Shown: positions 28,298 to 36,772 of the stretch, piece after piece
Layout: each line of letters opens with the position of its first letter
How positions within the stretch are numbered: position 1 is the stretch's first letter
From: Clostridiaceae bacterium
Lineage (GTDB): Bacteria; Bacillota; Clostridia; Lachnospirales; Lachnospiraceae
NCBI GenBank assembly: GCA_910575585.1
Contig: CAJTGF010000022.1
Coordinates: forward strand, 1-64,000
Direction: 5' to 3'
Length of the DNA: 64,000 bases
The notes under the pieces: model-generated
What the model saw: only the letters and a program-made list of their open reading frames with translations
The model's database searches: none
What the model was told of the DNA's origin: nothing
Made by a program: the position numbers and the translations under genes

Positions 28298-31200
28298 TTA
28301 AACGATAAGATCAAATAGACTTAGCTGCATTCCGTTTTCCGGCCCCGTTTGTTTCTGTCTGATCCTTTCCTGCGCAAAGCTTTTGCCCCTTAGACCTTCC
28401 ATAAACATGGAACCTTCTCCTGACCGGGTGACGATCAGCTCCTCTTTCGCCCTGGTCACTGCCACATACAGAAGCCGTCTCTCCTCCTCCCAATCGGTTT
28501 CTCTTCCCTTAAATTCCAAAGGAACCAGACCCTTTCGGACGCCGTACAGGATGACCGCCGGAAATTCCAGTCCCTTGGAGCCGTGAAAAGTCATCAGGGT
28601 CACCGAGTCCGCCGTATAGGCTTTGCCTCCGCATCGCCGCAGATCGCTTTCCTGGCCAAAGGCAAGATCATCCGCCATCTCCCCCATGGTTTTGTAGAAC
28701 ACGGCCGCCTGACACAGCTTCTCCATCTCGGCGTCCTCCAAAAAGCCCATATCCTCCCGCCACCGGGACAGAAGTTCCCCTGGCCGGGCGCGTTTTACCA
28801 TTTTAACGTATTTATCTGCCATAGCTTCATACACGCGCCGGGAAATACAGTCCTCATCCACCTTCCACAGCAGCTTTAAGCACTGTCTCCTGGCCAAATG
28901 GTCCTGTTCATCTAAAATACTCCTGAAAAAGGCCATGGAGCCCTGTACCTGCGGATCCATGAGAAAATCTTCCCGCCCGGCCACCACATAAGGGATGCCT
29001 TCCTTTTTCAGGCATTTTTCCAAAAGCTCTGCCTGCCGGTGGGTGCGGTAGAGGACCGCGATATCCTTAAAGCTTCTGGGCATTCCATTGTCCGGGCTGG
29101 CGAATCCCGCCTCCATATCCAGCATATCCATGCCGCCCACCAAACGGTTTATCTCCTTTGCCACCAATATGGCCTCCCCCATCTCCCCCGATGTCCGGAC
29201 CAAACTTACGGGAATACCGTCGGGCAGCACAGGCTCCGGCATCTGCTCTCCATTGAGGACGTGTCTTCCCAGATCCAGGATCTGGGGAGTGGAACGATAA
29301 TTTTTCTTCAGATGTAAGACCTGGGTATCCTTTTCCTTTTGAAAACGGTGAAAGCTTTTTGAGTCCGCTCCCCGAAATCCGTAGATGGCCTGATCCGGGT
29401 CCCCGATTATAAAGACCTCCCGCCCTTTCCCGCTCCATGCCTGTATGAGCCGGTACTGCAATGGGCTGATGTCCTGAAATTCATCTACCAGAAGATAGGC
29501 GAAACCTTTCAAAACCTGCTCCTGACTTCGGGAAAGGACCAGGGCTCTTAGGAGCAGATCGTCAAAATCCATCCCATGGAGGGCGGCAAGTTTCTCCTCA
29601 TACAGCCGCGCCGCCTGGTTCAGCCAGGAAGGCTCCTCCCATAGTCCTTTGGCCTCCTCCAGAGACGTCCGTTTTCTGGATATCATCTCCCGCACCTTTT
29701 GGGGCTTTTCCTTGATGCCCAGACAGGCGGCCGTTTCCCCGGCTATATCCACGGCAGTTCCCTCGTCCACCAAAACAAATGTCTCTCCGGACGCCTTTAA
29801 AAGCCCCTGACAAATGCTGTGGAAGGTGCCGATACGGAGATTTCTCATGTTCTTTTTGCCTCCCAGCTGCTGCTTTAGGCGCTCCCGCATCTCCTGGGCC
29901 GCTTTATTTGTAAAGGTAACTGCCGTTATCTCCGACGGCCTGACCCTGCGGTTTTGGAGCAGGTAAAGGATACGGGATACCAGCGTCTTTGTCTTGCCCG
30001 TTCCCGGCCCTGCCACAACCGCGATCCTGGGCGCGTTGGACTGCACTGCCTGAAGCTGTTCTTCATTAAGCCCGCTATCCTCCAATGTGTCCCCATGCCC
30101 CGAGGCTCCGGCTCCTGTGCTCTCCTTCGGATCCCCGGCCGCATCCGCTGCCGTCACATACCCGCTTCCGTCATCTTTTGCGGCCTTTGGAGCATCCAGA
30201 CCGTTTGCCATAGCAAACATCGTCATCTGGCCGTCCATAGTTTCCAGCTCCCACGGCTCAAACAGCTTGATCACTCCATACTCGCCGTCAAATCCGGGAA
30301 ATCTCCGGACGTTTCCCCGACGGAGCCTTCGGATCCCTTCCGCCACCAAAGATCCCGCCTTTTTTTGGATATCCTCCTCCGGGATCTCTCTTAAAATAGA
30401 AAACTCCGCTCCCAGCCCCTTAAGCATATCCTGGTACAGCCGTCCTACTTTCACGCCGGCTGCCGAATGCCCGATGGAAGCCCCTATCACCTCAGGCAGA
30501 GGCACAAGGCTCTCAAAATGCCTGGCCCCCACCGGAACAAAGCCTTCCTTCCGGTCCGCCAGCTGCTCAATCCTGTGATATACGCCCATGGTCAGCTTCC
30601 TGCCGCACACCGGACATATTCCCTGGTACTTCTCTGCCTCCTGCGGACTTAGGCACAGATGGCATTTTCGGTGGCCGTCATAGTGATACTTTCCCTCCTC
30701 TGGAAAAAACTCGATAGTCCCCGCCAGGCCCCGTCCCTCCTGTATAGCGCCGTAGAGACCTTCGTAGCTCATCTCAATATCCAGCAGATTGGCCTCCCGC
30801 CCCAGTTTTGCCGGGGAGTGGGCATCGGAATTGGAGATCATCTGCAGCCCGTCCAAAGCCGACAGCCGCCAGTTCATCGGAGGATCCGAGGAAAGTCCGG
30901 TCTCAAATGCCCGGATATGGGGTGTCAGATCCTCAAAACACTCCTCTATGGTATCAAAACCGGAAAATGCCCCGAACATGGAAAAATGGGGCGTCCAGAT
31001 ATGAGCCGGAACAAATATGGCCCTGGGACAAATCTCCAGTGTGATCTCCAAAAGATCCCTGCTGTCCAGTCCCAGAATGGGGCGTCCGTCCGAATGGATA
31101 TTGCCGATGGCCTCCAGTTTTCCCGCCAAAAGCCCGGCCTCTTCAAGCCCCGGCAGCAGGATCACGTTATGTACTTTCCGCACTTTTCCGTTTTTCTTGT

Positions 31201-31480
31201 AGATAGAACTGATCTCCCCGGAGATCACAAACCTGGGCTCATACCGTCCCTCCACGGACCCGTCCTTGATCCGGAACTCCTCTTTCAGCACATACAGCCC
31301 TTCCTGCGCAGGGGCAAGCTTTTCTTCCAGTTCCCTGCGCCACTGAGGATGGGTAAAATCCCCGCTGCCCAACAAACTGATCCCCTTCCTCCTGGCCCAC
31401 AAATCCAAATGTTCCGGCGTACACTCTCTGCTGGTAGCCCTGGAATACCTGGAATGGATGTGCAGATCCGCTATAAACAT
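28298..31480 (-). CDS. PHP/endonuclease Q-like domain fused to UvrD-type helicase
   Basis: 1060 residues. Residues about 1-400 form a PHP-type nuclease resembling archaeal endonuclease Q (MFIADLHIHSRYSRATS, NSDAHSPAKLG) with a zinc ribbon (CHLCLSPQEAEKYQGICPVCG). After a Gly/Asp-rich linker (about 440-475) a UvrD/Rep helicase follows: Walker A VVAGPGTGKTKTL, DEFQDISPLQYRLIQ, GDPDQAIYGFRGADS, LMTFHGSKGLEFPAVIL and RRLLYVAVTRAKEE. EndoQ cuts DNA 5' of deaminated bases, so the fusion may nick and unwind damaged DNA. GGCGGGTG precedes the ATG. It is divergent from bioY. Confidence 0.85.
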   Translation of the reverse strand: MFIADLHIHSRYSRATSRECTPEHLDLWARRKGISLLGSGDFTHPQWRRELEEKLAPAQEGLYVLKEEFRIKDGSVEGRYEPRFVISGEISSIYKKNGKVRKVHNVILLPGLEEAGLLAGKLEAIGNIHSDGRPILGLDSRDLLEITLEICPRAIFVPAHIWTPHFSMFGAFSGFDTIEECFEDLTPHIRAFETGLSSDPPMNWRLSALDGLQMISNSDAHSPAKLGREANLLDIEMSYEGLYGAIQEGRGLAGTIEFFPEEGKYHYDGHRKCHLCLSPQEAEKYQGICPVCGRKLTMGVYHRIEQLADRKEGFVPVGARHFESLVPLPEVIGASIGHSAAGVKVGRLYQDMLKGLGAEFSILREIPEEDIQKKAGSLVAEGIRRLRRGNVRRFPGFDGEYGVIKLFEPWELETMDGQMTMFAMANGLDAPKAAKDDGSGYVTAADAAGDPKESTGAGASGHGDTLEDSGLNEEQLQAVQSNAPRIAVVAGPGTGKTKTLVSRILYLLQNRRVRPSEITAVTFTNKAAQEMRERLKQQLGGKKNMRNLRIGTFHSICQGLLKASGETFVLVDEGTAVDIAGETAACLGIKEKPQKVREMISRKRTSLEEAKGLWEEPSWLNQAARLYEEKLAALHGMDFDDLLLRALVLSRSQEQVLKGFAYLLVDEFQDISPLQYRLIQAWSGKGREVFIIGDPDQAIYGFRGADSKSFHRFQKEKDTQVLHLKKNYRSTPQILDLGRHVLNGEQMPEPVLPDGIPVSLVRTSGEMGEAILVAKEINRLVGGMDMLDMEAGFASPDNGMPRSFKDIAVLYRTHRQAELLEKCLKKEGIPYVVAGREDFLMDPQVQGSMAFFRSILDEQDHLARRQCLKLLWKVDEDCISRRVYEAMADKYVKMVKRARPGELLSRWREDMGFLEDAEMEKLCQAAVFYKTMGEMADDLAFGQESDLRRCGGKAYTADSVTLMTFHGSKGLEFPAVILYGVRKGLVPLEFKGRETDWEEERRLLYVAVTRAKEELIVTRSGEGSMFMEGLRGKSFAQERIRQKQTGPENGMQLSLFDLIV

Positions 31481-31502
31481 TGTTTCACCCGCCTTCTTTT
31501 GA

Positions 31503-31533
31503 TTGTTAACTATGTTATAAAAATAGTTGACAT
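31503..31533. promoter_or_regulatory. Putative BirA (biotin repressor) operator
   Basis: TTGTTAAC (31503-31510) and GTTGACAT (31526-31533) are inverted half-sites separated by 15 bases, the usual Firmicute BirA arrangement (TTGTTAAC-N14-16-GTTAACAA) with two mismatches on the right. It overlaps the -35 box of the bioY promoter, so holo-BirA bound here would block transcription. Confidence 0.7.
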
Positions 31534-31555
31534 TAGATTTTCCTTATGCTATAGT
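31527..31555 (+). promoter_or_regulatory. Sigma-A promoter of bioY
   Basis: A perfect -35 TTGACA (31527-31532), a 17-base spacer and -10 TATAGT (31550-31555). It lies 36 bases before the bioY ATG and is embedded in the BirA-type operator. Confidence 0.8.
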
Positions 31556-31590
31556 TTCCCCATACCAATACATAGAAAGGACCAAACCTT

Positions 31591-32160
31591 ATGAATCCAT
31601 CGAAAGACCGGGCCATCTCTACCAAAAGCCTAACACTTATAGGCGTGTCAGCCGCAGTGCTGGCAGTGATCTCCCAGATCTCCATCCCTCTGCCCACCGG
31701 AGTCCCCATTACCATTCAGGTATTCGGCATCGCCCTTGTGGGAACCATCCTGGGCTGGAAAAAGGGCTGTATTGCCACTTTCGTCTATATCCTCCTTGGG
31801 TGCATCGGGCTTCCCATTTTTTCCAACTTCACCGGCGGCCTCCAGTGTCTCACCGGAATGACCGGGGGATACATCTTAGCCTGGCCTGTTATGGCCGTTC
31901 TGTCCGGGATTCCCATCAAACATCCCAACCGGCTGGTATGTCTTTTTGCTTCCATCCTGTTGGCTGTCACAGGACTGATGATCGTGGAACTGGCCGGCGC
32001 TTTTCAGTGGTCGCTCCTGACCTCGGAAATGTCATTTGGGGCCATTATGGCCTACTCCTTTGTGGCCTTCATCCCCAAAGATATCATCCTCACCATTCTG
32101 GCTGTCCTTGCAGGCGCCAGGATCCGCAAAGCGTTGACAAAAGCCGGCTCCCTGAACTAA
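31591..32160 (+). CDS. bioY: Biotin transporter BioY (ECF S-component)
   Basis: 189 residues with about six membrane segments and the BioY signature region ISIPLPTGVPITIQVFGIAL followed by GCIGLPIFSNFTGGLQCLTG. It binds biotin and works with the shared EcfA/EcfT energising module, which is not in this window. GAAAGG lies upstream of the ATG. The overlapping promoter and BirA operator show biotin-dependent repression. A 14-bp terminator stem overlaps its stop codon. It is monocistronic. Confidence 0.93.
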   Translation: MNPSKDRAISTKSLTLIGVSAAVLAVISQISIPLPTGVPITIQVFGIALVGTILGWKKGCIATFVYILLGCIGLPIFSNFTGGLQCLTGMTGGYILAWPVMAVLSGIPIKHPNRLVCLFASILLAVTGLMIVELAGAFQWSLLTSEMSFGAIMAYSFVAFIPKDIILTILAVLAGARIRKALTKAGSLN

Positions 32161-32178
32161 TCTGGGGAGCCGGCTTTT
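32139..32178 (+). terminator. Intrinsic terminator of bioY
   Basis: AAAAGCCGGCTCCC (32139-32152) pairs with GGGAGCCGGCTTTT (32165-32178), followed by TT. The stop codon lies in the loop. Confidence 0.85.
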
Positions 32179-32187
32179 TTATACCTG

Positions 32188-33360
32188 TCAATCTAATTGT
32201 AATACAATATCTCCGTCTTTTATACAATAACTTTTATCCACTTTCAAAGTCTGCTCCATCCAGCTGCGGGTCTCAATCGTTCTCCATGAACCGCTGTTAT
32301 ATCCGCCCCCATTGTCATTGTCCCACAGCCACTGAGGTGTGGGCCAGAGGCAGATCTTGGGAGCAATGCTCTGATACACGGACTTTCCCACTCCGTTCTG
32401 CCCGTGGTGGGCCATCTGGACGATGTCGGCCTTCAGAGAATCGCCGCTCTCCCTGGCCAGCCGGGCTCCGCCGTCGTAGGACATATCGCCCAGAAACAGA
32501 ACCTTTTTCTTCCCTGTATCTACCATATATGTAATGCTGCTGTTATTCACCGGGTCCGTTTCAAGCTGATAGCGGTCGTTCATGGCCGTTATCCGAAGGT
32601 TGTCCACCATGATCTTATAATCTTTTCCAATGTCGCCGCGCAGCTTGTCCTCTGGCAGCTTGTCCAGTTCCTCTACAAGGTTCCTGACCATGTTGACATC
32701 CTTGGGGGAAACCTCCTCGTACCAGCTGACAGGCGCAAAGGAGTAGTAGATTCGGTTGATCTCGATCTCATCGCTCCTGTTCTTCAGGATATCATACAGC
32801 GCCCCGACATGGTCGGAATGGGGATGGGTAATAAGCCAGGCGTCCACTACCCCTCCGTTGGCCTTTATGTGTTCCACAAGGTAGCCTCCGTCCGCCTCCC
32901 AGCCTCCGTCAACGATCACCAGGCTGCCGTTGTTGGAGCGTATAACGGAACTTAACATCTGGGCGCCTCCCTGGCTTGACAGCATGGTCATGGCCGTGCC
33001 GGTCATGGGGGACACCGAAAGGTCGCCGCTGTCTTCCTTCACGTCCTCCTGATCTTGAGAAGTCTCCTGTTCTTCCTGGGTCTCTGCTTCTTCTATATCC
33101 ATATCCCGGTTGTCTTCCTCTGTCTGGACGCTCTCCGGTTCCTGCTCCTTGGGCTGACTGCTTTCTGTCTCCCCTGCTTTGGCCGGCTCCGTGACCGAAG
33201 CCTCCTGCGTATGGGAAACTGCCCCTTCCTCCGGCTTTTCCGACACCACCAAAACTGTAGCATTGATCCGCGAATCGGAGATCTCCGTCCCCTCAGGGCT
33301 TGAAACCATCATCGCTGTGCTTAACATAAAAGAAGCCAATATGCTTTTTCCTATGAACAT
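32188..33360 (-). CDS. Secreted metallo-beta-lactamase-fold hydrolase (ComEC/Rec2 C-domain-like)
   Basis: About 390 residues starting MFIGKSILASFMLSTAMMV, a signal-peptide-like segment. A Glu/Gln/Ser/Thr-rich low-complexity linker follows (about residues 35-120), then an MBL domain with the metal motif HPHSDHVGALYDIL and LFLGDMSYDGG and MAHHGQNG downstream. The domain resembles the extracellular part of competence protein ComEC and related nucleases or phosphodiesterases. The linker suggests it is displayed at the cell surface. AGGAGAG precedes ATG 33360. It is convergent with bioY. Confidence 0.8.
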   Translation of the reverse strand: MFIGKSILASFMLSTAMMVSSPEGTEISDSRINATVLVVSEKPEEGAVSHTQEASVTEPAKAGETESSQPKEQEPESVQTEEDNRDMDIEEAETQEEQETSQDQEDVKEDSGDLSVSPMTGTAMTMLSSQGGAQMLSSVIRSNNGSLVIVDGGWEADGGYLVEHIKANGGVVDAWLITHPHSDHVGALYDILKNRSDEIEINRIYYSFAPVSWYEEVSPKDVNMVRNLVEELDKLPEDKLRGDIGKDYKIMVDNLRITAMNDRYQLETDPVNNSSITYMVDTGKKKVLFLGDMSYDGGARLARESGDSLKADIVQMAHHGQNGVGKSVYQSIAPKICLWPTPQWLWDNDNGGGYNSGSWRTIETRSWMEQTLKVDKSYCIKDGDIVLQLD

Positions 33361-33589
33361 GATACTCTCTCCTGTCAAAAGTTGTCATCTTATTCTATAA
33401 TACAAGTTTCACGAATGTCAAGAGATTCCGTTGAATATATTTTATAAAAATTAATAAATAATTTCGAATATTTACTTTTTATAAACAATTTCCCGTAAAA
33501 AATCAAGGTTGTTTTTACACAGCAGGATTTTTCTCACATAAACTATATCATACCGTTTGCATCAAGCAATAAAACAGAAAGGAAAAACC

Positions 33590-34612
33590 ATGTATATTGA
33601 TAAGGACGGACTAACACGTTCCCTCTCTGCTCCCGAAATTGTCCATGCAGCCCAGGTATCCGGCTCCTCTGACTCTGCCTCTGCCGACAATTCGCCGGGA
33701 TTTGCTCCCATCTCGCCGGATACGCCTTCCTGGGGACCGCCTTCCGGCTCCGGCTCGGACTCCAACTCGCCGGGATTTGCCCCCATCTCACCGGATACGC
33801 CTTCCTGGGGACCGCCTTCCGGCTCCGGCTCGGACTCCAACTCGCCGGGATTTTTCCCCATCTCACCGGATACGCCTTCCTGGGGACCGCCTTCCGGCTC
33901 CGGATGCAGCGGATGCGGTCCGGTCATCATCGTCCCGGGGCAAAACCCCGGTTCCTCCGGCCAGCGTTTGGCTAACATCCGCTTTCTCCACGCGGCGGTC
34001 AATCAGCCGGCAGTGAACATCACTTTGGGAAACCGCCCGGTCATCAACAACATGCAGTTTGGGAACTTTACGCCCTACTATCTGGACAGCGGCAGCCAGA
34101 GCACCCTGATCACCGTGACCAACTCCCAGACCGGCCAAACCCTGTACCGCAGATATATCAACTTTGCCGGCAACACGGCTTACACCGTGTCCATTATCAA
34201 TGACGGAAACGGCATCTCCCTGTTCACCATAACCGATACCCCATGCAATCGCAGGAACTTCGGATGTCTCCGGGCAGTGAACCTATCCCCCAACAGCGGT
34301 CCGGTGGATATCTTTCTTTCCGGCCAGGGACGGGTATTCCAGCGGGTGAGCCAGCTTGATGTCACAGGATACCGCACCATCGGCCAGGGTTCTTACCGGG
34401 CCCTTGTGTCCGAAGCCCTGCCTTGTTCAAGCAACAATTCTATTATCATGACCAACGATTATGTAGAATGTAATAATACACGCATAGCCGTGATGGATTC
34501 CACATCCTTTAACATCATGAACAATGTCACTTATACCCTGTATATCATCGGTATGGCCTACCAGTTCCCCGCTCTGCAGATCCTTCCTCTGGAAAGCGAC
34601 CTGGTCTACTAA
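33590..34612 (+). CDS. DUF4397-domain protein with N-terminal Pro/Ser tandem repeats
   Basis: 340 residues starting MYIDKDGLTRSLS, with GAAAGGA upstream; the longer frame adds 11 residues without a ribosome site. Residues about 34-108 are three tandem 25-residue units (SPGFAPISPDTPSWGPP then SGSGSDS). A Cys/Gly hinge (SGCSGCGP) follows, then DUF4397 repeats (ANIRFLHAAVNQPAVNITL and CLRAVNLSPNSGPVDIFLSG). DUF4397 proteins are usually surface beta-sandwiches. No classical signal peptide is seen. Its 3' end converges on the Cys/His-rich gene. Confidence 0.8.
   Translation: MYIDKDGLTRSLSAPEIVHAAQVSGSSDSASADNSPGFAPISPDTPSWGPPSGSGSDSNSPGFAPISPDTPSWGPPSGSGSDSNSPGFFPISPDTPSWGPPSGSGCSGCGPVIIVPGQNPGSSGQRLANIRFLHAAVNQPAVNITLGNRPVINNMQFGNFTPYYLDSGSQSTLITVTNSQTGQTLYRRYINFAGNTAYTVSIINDGNGISLFTITDTPCNRRNFGCLRAVNLSPNSGPVDIFLSGQGRVFQRVSQLDVTGYRTIGQGSYRALVSEALPCSSNNSIIMTNDYVECNNTRIAVMDSTSFNIMNNVTYTLYIIGMAYQFPALQILPLESDLVY
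33689..33913 (+). repeat. Three tandem 75-bp coding repeats
   Basis: Units begin at 33689, 33764 and 33839, each exactly 75 bp, encoding a 25-residue Pro/Ser/Gly unit. Units 1-3 are nearly identical in DNA, differing at a few positions (for example TTTGCTCCC, TTTGCCCCC, TTTTTCCCC), so the array is young and can gain or lose units without changing frame. Confidence 0.9.
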
Positions 34613-34624
34613 ATCTACAGGCAC

Positions 34625-34670
34625 AATAAGGAGGGCGGATTGACCGTTAAGTCAATCCGCCCTCCTTATT
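34625..34670. terminator. Bidirectional terminator between convergent genes
   Basis: A perfect 20-bp stem, 34625-34644 with 34651-34670, has a six-base loop CGTTAA. It lies between the DUF4397 gene and the convergent Cys/His-rich gene; the AATAA/TTATT ends give modest U-tracts both ways. Confidence 0.85.
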
Positions 34671-34690
34671 AAGTCCGTTCTAAGCTGCTG

Positions 34691-35131
34691 TCAGCGGCAG
34701 CCGTGATGTCCTCCGCAGTATCCGGCAGCCCCGGAATATGAAACGCAGGAACTGTCGCAGTAACCGCTGTTGTGGCCGTAGCCGCAGTATCCGTAACCGT
34801 CATGGGTATGACGTCCCGTCTCTGTACAGCCTTCCATCGTACACACCGGAGTGCAGCCCCAGTAGTCATAACCGTCATGGGTGTGATGTCCCGTCTCCCC
34901 ACAGCCTTCTACGTTGCATACCGAATAACAGCCCCAGTAGTTGTGGCCGTCATGGCTGTGATAGCCTGTGGCGCCGCAGCCTTCCATGGTACAGGCATAG
35001 CTGGAAACGGATGTGCCAGTTGCCGCGGCGGCAGCCCGCCTGTGATGGCCGTGGGCCAATGCCGGAGATGTCACTAATGCCGCCATCAACATCCCTGCCG
35101 CTGTGGCAGTCATAAGTTTTTTCCTCCACAT
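34691..35131 (-). CDS. Secreted Cys/His-rich repeat protein, putative metal binder
   Basis: 146 residues with a clear signal peptide (KKLMTATAAGMLMAALVTSP, cleavage after ALA). Three repeats of about 29 residues follow, each reading C-x-M/V-E-G-C-x-x-T-G-x-H-x-H-D-G then YWGC (for example CNVEGCGETGHHTHDGYDYW). The C-terminal tail is Gly/Tyr/Cys/His-rich. The regular CxxxGC...H.HDG spacing would suit binding of zinc, copper or nickel outside the membrane, but no characterised family is recognised. The terminator downstream is shared with the DUF4397 gene. Confidence 0.75.
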   Translation of the reverse strand: MWRKKLMTATAAGMLMAALVTSPALAHGHHRRAAAAATGTSVSSYACTMEGCGATGYHSHDGHNYWGCYSVCNVEGCGETGHHTHDGYDYWGCTPVCTMEGCTETGRHTHDGYGYCGYGHNSGYCDSSCVSYSGAAGYCGGHHGCR

Positions 35132-35218
35132 GATAGTAACCTCCTGAAATGATAAAACGTGTTTTTGTGTTATATCCTTATTATACTGTTTAAAAAAATA
35201 AAAGCAATATCATTTTCC

Positions 35219-36772
35219 TTAAGATTCCATCTGTTTCAGGATTTCTTTCTCCCTGTCGTCAAATAAAAGCATTTTATTGTACTCATAATACCGCTCACAC
35301 GCGTATTCCTGCAGAAAATCCACGCTGTAAAATCCGGTATTGAGCCCTGTGACGAACACCACCATCTCCTGTCCGCTGCCAAAGGCCGCCTCCATAAAAT
35401 CAAACGTATGTTCCAGCCTGTCGGCGCAAAGGTCAAACAGGGTCTCGTAAGCCAGATTTTCCGTCTCAAAAATCTCCGACACTTTCTTCCACACTTCCTC
35501 CTCCGTCTGGCAGCTGTCCGCTTTTATGGCCTGGAGCGTCCTTTCAAGAACAGCCATCACATCCTGGTACAGATGGTCTTCCTTCCGGCTAAGCAGCCCG
35601 GACTCCAGCTTATATTTCCGCTCCGCCTGCATTCCCGCCGCAAGGCCCGCCAGGTACTCCGCCGGGGAATCGTACTCCGTTCTGCCGGCATCTGTCCTGC
35701 CGGCGTCCGCCCCGCCTCCATCCGTCTCCTTAGCCCCCTTTGGCTTCAGCCTGCGGAAAATCTTCTCCAGACGTTCCAGACGCTGCCTCTTTTCCTGCAA
35801 ATTCCGAAATCCGCTGTTAAGCCCGGCCAGCAAAAGGCTCATAACGCTTAACCGCTCGTCAAAGGGCGCCCGCTCCAGCCTGGTGTAAATGTTTTCCTGC
35901 ACCTGGCCGTCTAAGATGGCCTCCACCTGATAATCTTTTTCGTACTTATAGTAAAGCTCCAAATAATTGGCAAAATCCCTGGCAATCAGCGGGTACTGGA
36001 TATACTGGAACACAACCTCCCGGTCCATAGTCCTGTGAAGCTTTTCATAGACCTCCATCAGCCTGGATAAGTCCTCCCACCCTCTGGGGGTGGCAAATGT
36101 CTTCCCGTCCACCGTGGTCTCGATGCGGCAGAAATTCTGCTTTTTCACATCCAGGTAGGAGATAATCGCCGGGTGGATGTGTACCTGCTGGGCATACTCC
36201 CGCCACACCCCGTAATCCGCCTCCACGGGGATCATCTTGATCCTGTCCAGGGTAACGATGTCAAACTCCCGCACCGACTTGTTGTACTCCGGCGGATTGC
36301 CTGCCGCCACGATGATCCACCCCTTGGGAATGCTGTGGTTGCCAAAGGTCTTGCACTGGAGAAACTGCAGCATGGTAGGCGCCAGAGTCTCGGACACACA
36401 GTTGATTTCATCAATAAACAAAATCCCCTCCGAAAGCCCCGTGTCGGCAATCTTATCGTAAATGGACGCCACGATCTCGCTCATGGTGTACTCGGTGACG
36501 GAACACCTCCTGGAGTCATAGATCCGGTCCTGGATAAAGGGCAGGCCGATGGCGCTCTGCCTGGTATGGTGAGTGATGGTGTAGGACACCAGGCCGATGC
36601 GGCACTCCTGGGAAATCTGCTCCATAATCTGGGTCTTTCCTATGCCCGGAGGGCCGATGAGCAGCACCGGCCTCTGCCTGATGGAGGGGATCTCATAGGC
36701 CCCGTACCGGTCCCGCAGCAAATATGCCTCAATGGTGTTCTTGATCTCTTCCTTGGCTCGCTTAATATTCAA
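35219..36772 (-). CDS. MoxR-type AAA+ ATPase
   Basis: 517 residues. The AAA+ core shows Walker A LIGPPGIGKTQIMEQI and Walker B GILFIDEINCVSETLAPTM, with the sensor region WIIVAAGNPPEYN. A long C-terminal helical extension contains a low-complexity Gly/Asp/Arg segment (GADAGRTDAGRTEYDSP). MoxR ATPases act as chaperones that load metals or assemble complexes with VWA partners. Its start overlaps the upstream VWA gene by 4 bases (ATGA), so the two are translated together. Confidence 0.88.
   Translation of the reverse strand: MNIKRAKEEIKNTIEAYLLRDRYGAYEIPSIRQRPVLLIGPPGIGKTQIMEQISQECRIGLVSYTITHHTRQSAIGLPFIQDRIYDSRRCSVTEYTMSEIVASIYDKIADTGLSEGILFIDEINCVSETLAPTMLQFLQCKTFGNHSIPKGWIIVAAGNPPEYNKSVREFDIVTLDRIKMIPVEADYGVWREYAQQVHIHPAIISYLDVKKQNFCRIETTVDGKTFATPRGWEDLSRLMEVYEKLHRTMDREVVFQYIQYPLIARDFANYLELYYKYEKDYQVEAILDGQVQENIYTRLERAPFDERLSVMSLLLAGLNSGFRNLQEKRQRLERLEKIFRRLKPKGAKETDGGGADAGRTDAGRTEYDSPAEYLAGLAAGMQAERKYKLESGLLSRKEDHLYQDVMAVLERTLQAIKADSCQTEEEVWKKVSEIFETENLAYETLFDLCADRLEHTFDFMEAAFGSGQEMVVFVTGLNTGFYSVDFLQEYACERYYEYNKMLLFDDREKEILKQMES

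Noticed and set aside
31503-31590. Riboswitch in the bioY leader
   Set aside because: The leader is too short and the inverted half-sites overlapping -35 fit a BirA operator instead.
33689-33913. Three regularly spaced repeats that could suggest a CRISPR array
   Set aside because: The units are directly adjacent, 75 bp, in frame within a CDS and have no spacers.
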